The translations under genes and the position numbers were made by a program. This document shows positions 1 to 5,236 of a stretch of 5,236 nt of DNA, in pieces; within the stretch, counting starts at the first letter, position 1; each line of letters opens with the position of its first letter. The DNA comes from an uncultured Blautia sp. (lineage in GTDB: Bacteria > Bacillota > Clostridia > Lachnospirales > Lachnospiraceae). The notes beneath the pieces were generated by a model. The model was not told where the DNA came from. It ran no database searches and saw only the letters and a program-made list of their open reading frames with translations. The DNA lies in contig CAKRYE010000102.1 of assembly GCA_934426285.1 (NCBI GenBank), positions 1 through 5,236 on the forward strand. Direction: 5' to 3'.

Positions 1-354
1 ATGACCGTAGAAGCTGACGGAAGCATTTTCAGCGGAGGAAATGCTGTGGAGGCTGCGATCGCCCTTGAGGGTGCAGGCGCTGCTGCAGTTGGTATCAACT
101 GTTCTGTAGGTCCTGACCAGCTGGTATCCGTTGTCCGCAATATCAAAGAGAACGTATCTATTCCTGTCATCGCCAAACCAAATGCAGGTATGCCTGTAAT
201 TGACGACCAGGGCAACGCTGTTTACAACATGAATGCACAGAATTTCGCAGAACATATGAAGGTTTTGATTGAAAATGGTGCATCTGTGATCGGAGGATGC
301 TGCGGCACGACTCCGGACTTTATCCGTGAAATAAGTAAAATTCTCGGAAGGTGA
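1..354 (+). CDS. Homocysteine S-methyltransferase domain protein, 3' part only
   Basis: This is the C-terminal 117 residues of a homocysteine-binding methyltransferase domain, the MetH N-terminal / BHMT family, which transfers a methyl group to the zinc-bound thiol of homocysteine to make methionine in the cytoplasm. The diagnostic zinc motifs are visible: GINCS (Cys at visible residue 34) and GGCCGTTP (Cys 100 and 101), which together supply the three zinc-ligating cysteines of the family. The stretch IPVIAKPNAGMP (54-65) is also typical. The ATG at position 1 is probably an internal Met, because the family needs about 170 more residues upstream, so the true start lies outside the window. 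The protein stops about 16 residues after the CC motif, so no pterin-binding or cobalamin-binding domain follows. It is therefore a stand-alone or split-type homocysteine module rather than a full MetH. It is convergent with the minus-strand operon and shares a terminator with it. Confidence 0.9.
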   Translation: MTVEADGSIFSGGNAVEAAIALEGAGAAAVGINCSVGPDQLVSVVRNIKENVSIPVIAKPNAGMPVIDDQGNAVYNMNAQNFAEHMKVLIENGASVIGGCCGTTPDFIREISKILGR

Positions 355-426
355 TTATTTGCAGCCAGGGTGGTGTGTAAGCAGTAACGTAAGCATATCT
401 ACACCTGGGCAGATAATTTTACTGCA
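355..426. other. Intergenic spacer with weak repeats
   Basis: No open reading frame of any conviction lies between the methyltransferase stop and the shared terminator. The spacer contains an inverted repeat, GCAGTAA (381-387) with TTACTGC (419-425), and a short direct repeat, GTAAGCA (377-383 and 389-395). It also has an imperfect pairing of 365-368/375-379 with 400-408. These could form an irregular RNA structure in the 3' untranslated region of the methyltransferase transcript, but none has the features of a known riboswitch or small RNA that I recognise, and all are short enough to be chance. Confidence 0.35.
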
Positions 427-476
427 AAAAAGCACATGACTTCAGAAGTAAAAACCACTTCTGTCATGTGCTTTTT
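427..476. terminator. Bidirectional intrinsic terminator between convergent genes
   Basis: A long hairpin is formed by GCACATGAC (432-440) pairing with GTCATGTGC (463-471) and AGAAGT (444-449) pairing with ACTTCT (457-462). It has a 3-nt bulge (441-443) on the left arm and an AAAAACC loop (450-456). The A-run at 427-431 pairs with the T-run at 472-476. Read on the plus strand, the stem is followed by TTTTTATTT; read on the minus strand it is followed by TTTTTT. It can therefore end both the methyltransferase transcript and the minus-strand operon, whose last stop codon is only 11 nt away at 488-490. Confidence 0.9.
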
Positions 477-487
477 ATTTATCAAAT

Positions 488-1627
488 CTATTTTACTTTT
501 ATTGCTTTCTTCGGGCACATCTCCTGGCAGCAGAAACACCGGATACATTTTTTGTAATCATACACCGGCGCTTTATTTTTTCCATTCCGGAAATCTACTG
601 CCTTTCCCGGAACCGGGCAGCTCTGGACACAGATTCCACATCTGACACACTTATCCGGTTCTATATAAGGCTTCTTCTGAAAAATATTTAAAGCTCCTGC
701 CATTCTTGTCCAGATATTCTTGCGCACCTCTGTGCGGTCAACATGAAATTCCCGATTTCCGTATCTCTCTACAGCCTCTGCCATGGAAATCTCTCCGTCC
801 GGAGTTACCAGCGTGATCTCCTCTTCTTTCCAGGTTCCCAGCCCCATCTTTTCGCCATGATAATTGGTAGGTACCAATTCCGGTTTCAGATAAACCAGCC
901 GGGCAAAAACACTGTCCAGAGCCACTGGATCTGCAGACATTAATATTACATTCATAGAAACAGGATCACCGGATCCCGGCCCGTTTCCTTCCATGGCTAC
1001 AATCCCATCCATCACATACAGCTTCGGTGCTACACATCGGTTCAGATCGATCAGCATCCTTGCAAAGCTGTCTGCACTTGGATACTGGGTATGTCCTTTG
1101 GCTTTATGAAGACCATAGACAAAGCCATAGCTGTTTTTCACAGCCCCGGTAATCCTCTCAAGTGCGTGAGTTTTCATTTTGCTCAGGGAAATCACGCAAT
1201 CCTGCTCCAGCAGTTCCTTTGGCAGGATAAATTCCTTTGCCTGGATTCCCTGAGGATAATCCACCTTGATTCCCTCTGTATAATCAATGGCCGGAATCTG
1301 ATATTTTTCCAGATAAGTATCCATTCCGGTCCCACGGATCACCGATTTTGTGGTTCCATGGCCACAGGAGTCCGCAAGTACAATATTTTCGTATTCCTTT
1401 TCCCTGAGGATCCTGGCAAATACCCCTACTACCACCGGATGTGTGATCACTGCCTTCTCCACTTCCGCCTTTTTCAGCAGATTAGGCTTTAGCAGGATTT
1501 TTTTATCCATAGGAACCAAGGACTCTATCCCACCCAGAAGAGAAAGGCCTTTCTTCAAAAGCACATATATTTTCTCTTCATCATATTCTGCACAGGGAAG
1601 AAGCACTACTTTACTTTTTTTAACCAT
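488..1627 (-). CDS. DUF362 protein with C-terminal 2x[4Fe-4S] ferredoxin module
   Basis: This 379-residue soluble protein has an N-terminal DUF362 domain (about 1-310) followed by a bacterial-type two-cluster ferredoxin domain (about 320-379). DUF362 hallmarks include LLKPNLL (45-51), KMKTH (150-154), MEGNGPGSGDP (212-222) and the DPVALDSV segment (233-240). The cluster motifs are CVRCGICVQSCP (Cys 327, 330, 333, 337) and CIRCFCCQEMCP (Cys 361, 364, 367, 371, with an extra Cys 366), so two 4Fe-4S clusters are expected. The DUF362 family has no established reaction; a cytoplasmic redox or electron-transfer role is inferred from the clusters. No signal peptide or membrane segment is seen. It is the last gene of the operon, starting 7 nt after the enzyme I-like stop. 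The ATG was chosen because AGGAGA lies 10 nt upstream. The length is normal for this architecture and I see no frameshift. Family assignment is firm; function is unknown. Confidence 0.9.
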   Translation of the reverse strand: MVKKSKVVLLPCAEYDEEKIYVLLKKGLSLLGGIESLVPMDKKILLKPNLLKKAEVEKAVITHPVVVGVFARILREKEYENIVLADSCGHGTTKSVIRGTGMDTYLEKYQIPAIDYTEGIKVDYPQGIQAKEFILPKELLEQDCVISLSKMKTHALERITGAVKNSYGFVYGLHKAKGHTQYPSADSFARMLIDLNRCVAPKLYVMDGIVAMEGNGPGSGDPVSMNVILMSADPVALDSVFARLVYLKPELVPTNYHGEKMGLGTWKEEEITLVTPDGEISMAEAVERYGNREFHVDRTEVRKNIWTRMAGALNIFQKKPYIEPDKCVRCGICVQSCPVPGKAVDFRNGKNKAPVYDYKKCIRCFCCQEMCPKKAIKVK

Positions 1628-1634
1628 TTCGCCA

Positions 1635-3263
1635 CTATCTCCTCATATCCGATAAGTCCACCTGGCGAAGCGCCTTACGAACCGGCAGAATACATGCAGG
1701 CACTACAGAAAGACAGTCCACTCCCATTTTCAGGAATTCCTCTGTAAGGGCAGTATCTGCAGCCAGCTCTCCGCAGATACATACTCGTTTGTTCTCCGCA
1801 TGTCCTGCATCAATCACCATTTTTATCATCCGCAGAACTGCCGGATGATGATCATTATATTTCTTGCGAAGCAGGGGATTCTGTCTGTCCATAGCCAGGG
1901 TATACTGGCTGAGGTCATTGGTTCCCAGACTGAGAAAATCAACTCTTCTGGCCAGCTCTCTGCTGATCATTACTGCTGCCGGAGTCTCGATCATAATTCC
2001 CGTTCGGATATTCTTGTAGGGAATTCCTCTCTCATCCAGCCCATTGGTAACCTCTTCGATCATAGCCTCGATCTCATCCATCTCTTCCTCAGAGCTGATC
2101 ATGGGAAACATAATCGCCAGATTTCCATATGCACTTGCCCTGAAAATAGCCCGCAGCTGAGCCTTGAACATTTTTTTGCGGTCCAGACAAAGCCGGATTC
2201 CTCTGTTACCCATGATGGGATTGGTCTCATCCGGAATATTCAGATATGCAGCCTGCTTATCTGCCCCCAGATCTGCAGTACGGATCACTGCCAGCCGGTC
2301 ACCCATAGTCTCTGCAATCTTTTTATATGCATGAAACAGCTCGTTCTCTCTGGGATAATTTTCCCTGCCCAGATACTGAAATTCACTTCTCAGAAGTCCA
2401 ATTCCTGCTGCCCCGTAATATAATACACTGTTCAGGTCATCCATATTTCCGATATTGGCATATATTTCAACTCTCATACCATCCCTGGTAAGATCCGGTT
2501 TTTCCCTGAACTTCAGAAGCTCCTCTCTTTCCTCCAGATCTGCCTGCCTGCGGATTTCATATTCCTTCTTGATCTCTTCGTCAGGATGAATATACAGAGA
2601 GCCTGTATAACCGTCCACGATGGCCAGCTGTCCGTCCCACTCCGTATCTGTATCAATTTCCACCAGAGCCGGAATATTCATGGTTTTTGCAAGAATGGCA
2701 GCATGGGAAATATCAGAGCCATGATGAGTTACAATGGCCAGTATTTTCTCCTTGTCCATCTCCATCAGCTCTGTAGGAGTAATACTTTCTGTTACAACGA
2801 TCACCGGTTCCTCCCCCAGATCGATCCTGGGAGAAATCCCTCCCAGAATCCCGATAAGCCGTTCTGAGATCTCCCGGATATTGTCCAGTCTCTCTTTGAT
2901 TGCCGGCTCTTCCAGATTACGGAAGGTAGATATGATCTCATCTCTGGTAGTCATCACTGCATAGGCCGCATTTACCTTTTCATTCTGAATAATGCTTTCA
3001 ATCGCCCGCTGGAAGCTTTTTCCCTCCAGCAGGTTCTTTTGTTTCAGAAAAATCTCAGCCCGGGATCCCTGCACAGAGCAGTTTTTTTCATACAATTCCT
3101 TCAGCTGGTCAATGACTTTGGTACGGGACTGACGGAAAAACTCCAGCTCAGCTTTTATATCTGTAATTTCATACTGCCGTATCTGATATTCACTTTTGTG
3201 ATAATAAAGTATCTTACCTATGGCAATTCCGGAAAAAGCCACAGTGCCTTTGTAAATATCCAT
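1635..3263 (-). CDS. Divergent PTS enzyme I-like PEP-dependent phosphotransferase
   Basis: This 542-residue cytoplasmic protein is related to PTS enzyme I (PtsI), which takes phosphate from PEP onto a histidine and passes it to HPr. Domain order is N-terminal EI helical region (about 1-140), swivelling phosphohistidine domain (about 145-225), and PEP-binding TIM barrel (about 255-530). The phospho-accepting His is H187 in GSDISHAAILAK; the usual motif is GGRTSH. PEP/Mg2+ residues expected from E. coli enzyme I are present: R292 (GLLRSEF), R328 and K336 (RTADLGADK), R354 (MGNRGIR), E426 (MIETPAA), N449/D450 (GTNDLSQYTLAMDR), R460 and C497 (CGELAAD). The C-terminus ends about 30-40 residues earlier than a normal 570-575 residue enzyme I. 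There is no GAF domain, so it is not PtsP/EI-Ntr. The ATG has AAGGAG 7 nt upstream. No HPr or EII gene is nearby. It could be a second enzyme I or a specialised phosphotransferase for another acceptor. The fold is certain; the partner is unknown. Confidence 0.88.
   Translation of the reverse strand: MDIYKGTVAFSGIAIGKILYYHKSEYQIRQYEITDIKAELEFFRQSRTKVIDQLKELYEKNCSVQGSRAEIFLKQKNLLEGKSFQRAIESIIQNEKVNAAYAVMTTRDEIISTFRNLEEPAIKERLDNIREISERLIGILGGISPRIDLGEEPVIVVTESITPTELMEMDKEKILAIVTHHGSDISHAAILAKTMNIPALVEIDTDTEWDGQLAIVDGYTGSLYIHPDEEIKKEYEIRRQADLEEREELLKFREKPDLTRDGMRVEIYANIGNMDDLNSVLYYGAAGIGLLRSEFQYLGRENYPRENELFHAYKKIAETMGDRLAVIRTADLGADKQAAYLNIPDETNPIMGNRGIRLCLDRKKMFKAQLRAIFRASAYGNLAIMFPMISSEEEMDEIEAMIEEVTNGLDERGIPYKNIRTGIMIETPAAVMISRELARRVDFLSLGTNDLSQYTLAMDRQNPLLRKKYNDHHPAVLRMIKMVIDAGHAENKRVCICGELAADTALTEEFLKMGVDCLSVVPACILPVRKALRQVDLSDMRR
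1638..1643 (-). promoter_or_regulatory. Ribosome binding site of the DUF362 gene, nested in the upstream coding end
   Basis: The minus-strand sequence AGGAGA ends 10 nt before the DUF362 ATG (1627). These same six bases are the last two codons, AGG AGA (Arg-Arg), of the enzyme I-like gene, whose TAG stop follows directly at 1635-1637. Ribosomes terminating on the upstream gene would stop on this site, which suggests translational coupling. Confidence 0.8.
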
Positions 3264-3270
3264 TTTTTCT

Positions 3271-3276
3271 CTCCTT
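3271..3276 (-). promoter_or_regulatory. Ribosome binding site of the enzyme I-like gene, overlapping the upstream stop
   Basis: Minus-strand AAGGAG lies 7 nt before the ATG at 3263 and shares its first two bases with the TAA stop (3275-3277) of the preceding binding-protein gene. This fixes the start codon and points to co-transcription with coupled translation. Confidence 0.85.
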
Positions 3277-4309
3277 AGTCGCAGGCAGCCTTAAATTCTG
3301 TCCAGTTTTTCTGATACTGTTCATCTGCTTCCTGACTTACATTCTGGATAATCTCGCCTTTCTCCACGCTGTCCGGTACTACCAGATCCGGATTCACCAG
3401 TTCATCTGCAGCCTTATTAGTATTATAAAAGCCTATGTAATCCATACACTTGGCTGCAACCTCAGGCTCCATCATATAATCCATAAAGGAATAAGCTGCC
3501 TCCTTGTCCGGTGCCTGGCTGGGGATAAACATTCCCATAATTCCAAATCCAAGTCCTTCCTCAGGATAAACCACCTTCAGGTCCGGATTCTCAGCCAGAG
3601 CAGCCGTTACCTGGGAAGTATACAGAAATGCCACGCTTGCCTCTCCGTTGAGCAAAGCATTCTGCGTGTTATCATCCTGGATCAGACGCACATTGGGGGC
3701 CAGCTCAAGAAGCTTTTCCCCTGTCTTTTTGATGGTATCAACATCCTCCTCATTCATGCTCTCTCCCATGGAAAGCTGAGTGATACCATTGATCACACGA
3801 TAGTTAGCTGTCAAAGCAATACTGTCCTCCAGAGAGGGATCCCACAGATCCTTATAACCTTTAATCTCTATATCTACCTGATCAGGGTCATAGACAATCA
3901 ACGGAATTCCTGCACCATAGGGAACTGTATATTCATCATCCGGATCATAAAACTGTCCCTGATATAAGGAATTAATATTTCCGATATTTTCCAGTGATTT
4001 TTTATCAAGCTTTTCTACAAGTCCCTCTTTAATAGCTGTTTCCAGTATATAGTCATCGGCGATCACTATATCATAATCGCCCCCTTTTGCCATAGCAAGC
4101 TTCTCAAGCATAGTTTCATCTGTATCAAAATTGGAATAGATTACCTTCACGCCTGTCTCTTTCTCAAAATCATCCAGAACTTCCTGGGGAAACATTCCCT
4201 CCCAGGTAAAAAGAACAAGCTCCTTGTCATCTCCCGCACTTTTAAATCCTGTCAATGTACTTCCTGTCACTAATGCACACAAAAGAACCGCTAATATTCT
4301 TTTCTTCAT
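3275..4309 (-). CDS. PotD-like extracellular solute-binding protein, divergent second copy
   Basis: This 344-residue protein belongs to the spermidine/putrescine-binding (PotD/PotF) family, the extracytoplasmic receptors of polyamine-type ABC importers. Residues 1-21 form a signal peptide with KKR, then a hydrophobic core (about 5-19). The mature part begins with LVLFTWEGMFPQEVLDDFEK (31-50) and KVIYSNFD (55-62), the characteristic PotD opening. Two things are odd. The lipobox position reads LTGF: Phe22 (codon TTT, 4244-4246) stands where lipoproteins have the acylated Cys. Also, residues that bind polyamine in E. coli PotD are replaced: the Asp168/Glu171 positions are N169 and V172, and the Trp255/Asp257 positions are G256 and M258. 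The ligand may therefore differ from spermidine or putrescine. It follows another PotD-like gene by 24 nt and precedes the enzyme I-like gene by 11 nt. The start is supported by AAGGAG a few bases upstream. Family certain; substrate uncertain. Confidence 0.88.
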   Translation of the reverse strand: MKKRILAVLLCALVTGSTLTGFKSAGDDKELVLFTWEGMFPQEVLDDFEKETGVKVIYSNFDTDETMLEKLAMAKGGDYDIVIADDYILETAIKEGLVEKLDKKSLENIGNINSLYQGQFYDPDDEYTVPYGAGIPLIVYDPDQVDIEIKGYKDLWDPSLEDSIALTANYRVINGITQLSMGESMNEEDVDTIKKTGEKLLELAPNVRLIQDDNTQNALLNGEASVAFLYTSQVTAALAENPDLKVVYPEEGLGFGIMGMFIPSQAPDKEAAYSFMDYMMEPEVAAKCMDYIGFYNTNKAADELVNPDLVVPDSVEKGEIIQNVSQEADEQYQKNWTEFKAACD

Positions 4310-4315
4310 GTCAAT

Positions 4316-4321
4316 CTCCTT
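4316..4321 (-). promoter_or_regulatory. Ribosome binding site of the second PotD-like gene
   Basis: Minus-strand AAGGAG sits 6 nt before the ATG at 4309, inside the 24-nt gap after the preceding stop (4334-4336). It supports this start. The gap holds no terminator or promoter-like sequence, so the two binding-protein genes are probably on one transcript. Confidence 0.8.
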
Positions 4322-4333
4322 TCAGATTTATGA

Positions 4334-5236
4334 TTATTTTGCTTTTACCTTGGTCCACAGCTCTGCAAATTTTTGCTTAATCTTTGGCTTCTGGTATGCA
4401 AAAATCTCATTTTTCGGATTACTGATGTCAGGAATATAAGAACTAACCCCTGCATAAGTTCCATCCTTCATCTCTTCATAAGCACTCTTTACAGTAGAAG
4501 TATACCCTACTTCCTCAGTATTGGAAAGAGCAGATTCATCGTTGATCATAAAATTAATAAACTCATGAGCCAGATCTACCTCACTGCAGTCTTTGGTGAT
4601 CACCATTGCATCATACCAGACATTTGTTCCCTGATCCGGTGTGAAATAATCCAGATTTGGATTTTCACTGATGATATAAGAAGCATCTCCCGAATAAACT
4701 ACAGCCAGGGCTTTATTTCCTGAAATCATGTTGTCGATCACATCATCTCCTGCATAAATAGGATCCATAGTATCTCTCTGATTGATCAGCCACTGATAGG
4801 CTTCCTGGATTTCGTCCATATTTGTAGTATTCATGGAATATCCCAGAGCCTTCAGAGCAATCATAAAGGAATCTCTCTCTGAATCATACATGTAAATATT
4901 TCCTTTATATTTCGGATTACAGAGAAGGTTCCAACCATCCTTCAGATCCTGTGGATCCACCACTGTTTTATCGTAAAGGATTCCCACAGTTCCCCAGAAA
5001 TAAGGACAGGAATACCGATTGCCCGGATCATAGCTCTTATTGGTCACATCCTTCAGCAGATTTTTCCGGTTGGGCAGTTTTTTCCAGTCAAGGGCCTGAA
5101 GATACTCTTCCTTGATCAGTCTCTGGATCATATAATCTGAAGGAATGAGCACATCATAGGTCTCACCGCTTGAAAGCTTGGTGTACATCATCTCATTTGA
5201 CTCAAAAGTCTCGTATACGATGGTACAATCATACTC
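4334..5236 (-). CDS. potD: PotD-like spermidine/putrescine-binding protein, 5' end outside window
   Basis: The frame stays open to the window edge, giving 300 visible C-terminal residues; the Met at 5191 is internal. Just upstream of it the frame reads IVYETFESNEMMYTKLSSG, the conserved second segment of PotD (E. coli: VIYSTYESNETMYAKL). Other PotD signatures are YDVLIPSDY, SYDPGNRYSCPYFWGTVGILYD, LKALGYSMNTT and VWYDAMVIT. The last keeps the Trp and Asp that contact the polyamine amine in E. coli PotD (visible residues 207 and 209). Other ligand positions vary: Trp229 is Tyr (VYSGDA) and Asp168 appears to be Ser. It would act outside the membrane as receptor of a polyamine-type ABC importer, whose ATPase and permease genes are expected to the right of the window. 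In some bacteria PotD is fused to the PotC permease; this cannot be excluded because the N-terminus is missing. The symbol is a family-level assignment. Confidence 0.88.
   Translation of the reverse strand, partial: EYDCTIVYETFESNEMMYTKLSSGETYDVLIPSDYMIQRLIKEEYLQALDWKKLPNRKNLLKDVTNKSYDPGNRYSCPYFWGTVGILYDKTVVDPQDLKDGWNLLCNPKYKGNIYMYDSERDSFMIALKALGYSMNTTNMDEIQEAYQWLINQRDTMDPIYAGDDVIDNMISGNKALAVVYSGDASYIISENPNLDYFTPDQGTNVWYDAMVITKDCSEVDLAHEFINFMINDESALSNTEEVGYTSTVKSAYEEMKDGTYAGVSSYIPDISNPKNEIFAYQKPKIKQKFAELWTKVKAK

Noticed and set aside
436..645. Plus-strand frame starting inside the terminator hairpin
   Set aside because: Its start lies in the terminator stem and the rest is antisense to the ferredoxin coding region; no ribosome binding site is present.
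1620..1640. Frameshift or broken gene at the end of the enzyme I-like frame
   Set aside because: The following frame is the normal N-terminus of a complete DUF362 protein with its own ribosome binding site; no continuation of enzyme I is seen in another frame.
1091..2423. Long plus-strand open frames (1091-1492, 1350-1655, 1800-2423) opposite the DUF362 and enzyme I-like genes
   Set aside because: They run antisense to well-supported genes, have no ribosome binding sites or recognisable domains, and have the low-complexity composition expected of complementary-strand reading.
4277..4279. Cys11 of the second PotD-like protein as an alternative lipobox cysteine
   Set aside because: It sits within the hydrophobic core after VLL, with Leu at -1, where lipoboxes need Gly, Ala or Ser, and it would leave too short a signal peptide.
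4310..4333. Internal promoter or terminator between the two binding-protein genes
   Set aside because: The 24-nt gap contains the ribosome binding site and no hairpin or -10/-35 pair.
5211..5220. Perfect 10-bp palindrome TCGTATACGA as a possible operator
   Set aside because: It lies inside the PotD coding sequence, in codons for the conserved IVYET segment, so it is best explained by coding.

Overview
The window looks like chromosomal DNA of an anaerobic Clostridia, most probably a Lachnospiraceae-type gut Firmicute. This rests on moderate GC, strong AAGGAG-type ribosome binding sites, very tight gene packing, and the clostridial look of the encoded families (a DUF362 protein with two 4Fe-4S motifs and Firmicute-type PotD proteins). 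The taxonomic call is an inference; no rRNA or other marker gene is present.

Layout. Positions 1-354 (+ strand) hold the 3' end of a homocysteine S-methyltransferase domain gene that begins before the window. Positions 355-487 are non-coding and contain a strong hairpin at 427-476, with A/T tracts on both sides, that can end transcription from both directions. From 488 to the right edge, four genes all lie on the minus strand. In transcription order they are: a PotD-like polyamine-binding protein (4334-5236, start outside the window), a second divergent PotD-like protein (3275-4309), a divergent PTS enzyme I-like phosphotransferase (1635-3263), and a DUF362 protein with a C-terminal two-cluster ferredoxin module (488-1627). 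The gaps between them are 24, 11 and 7 nt. In the last two junctions the ribosome binding site of the downstream gene overlaps the end of the upstream gene, so this is very probably one operon ending at the 427-476 hairpin. Its promoter, and presumably the ATPase and permease genes (potABC), lie to the right of the window.

How the genes may fit together. The two binding proteins would deliver ligand to a spermidine/putrescine-type ABC importer. The first keeps part of the PotD ligand signature. The second has lost most of it and also lacks the lipobox cysteine expected for a Firmicute binding protein, so its ligand and its anchoring are both in doubt. The enzyme I-like protein keeps the phospho-accepting histidine and the PEP/Mg2+ residues. 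However, it has an altered active-site loop, lacks roughly the last 30-40 residues of a normal enzyme I, and has no HPr or EII gene beside it. The DUF362-ferredoxin is a redox protein of unknown role. A PEP-dependent phosphotransferase and an Fe-S protein at the end of a polyamine-type transport operon is the most unusual aspect of the window and may reflect a regulatory or metabolic link that I cannot name from sequence alone.
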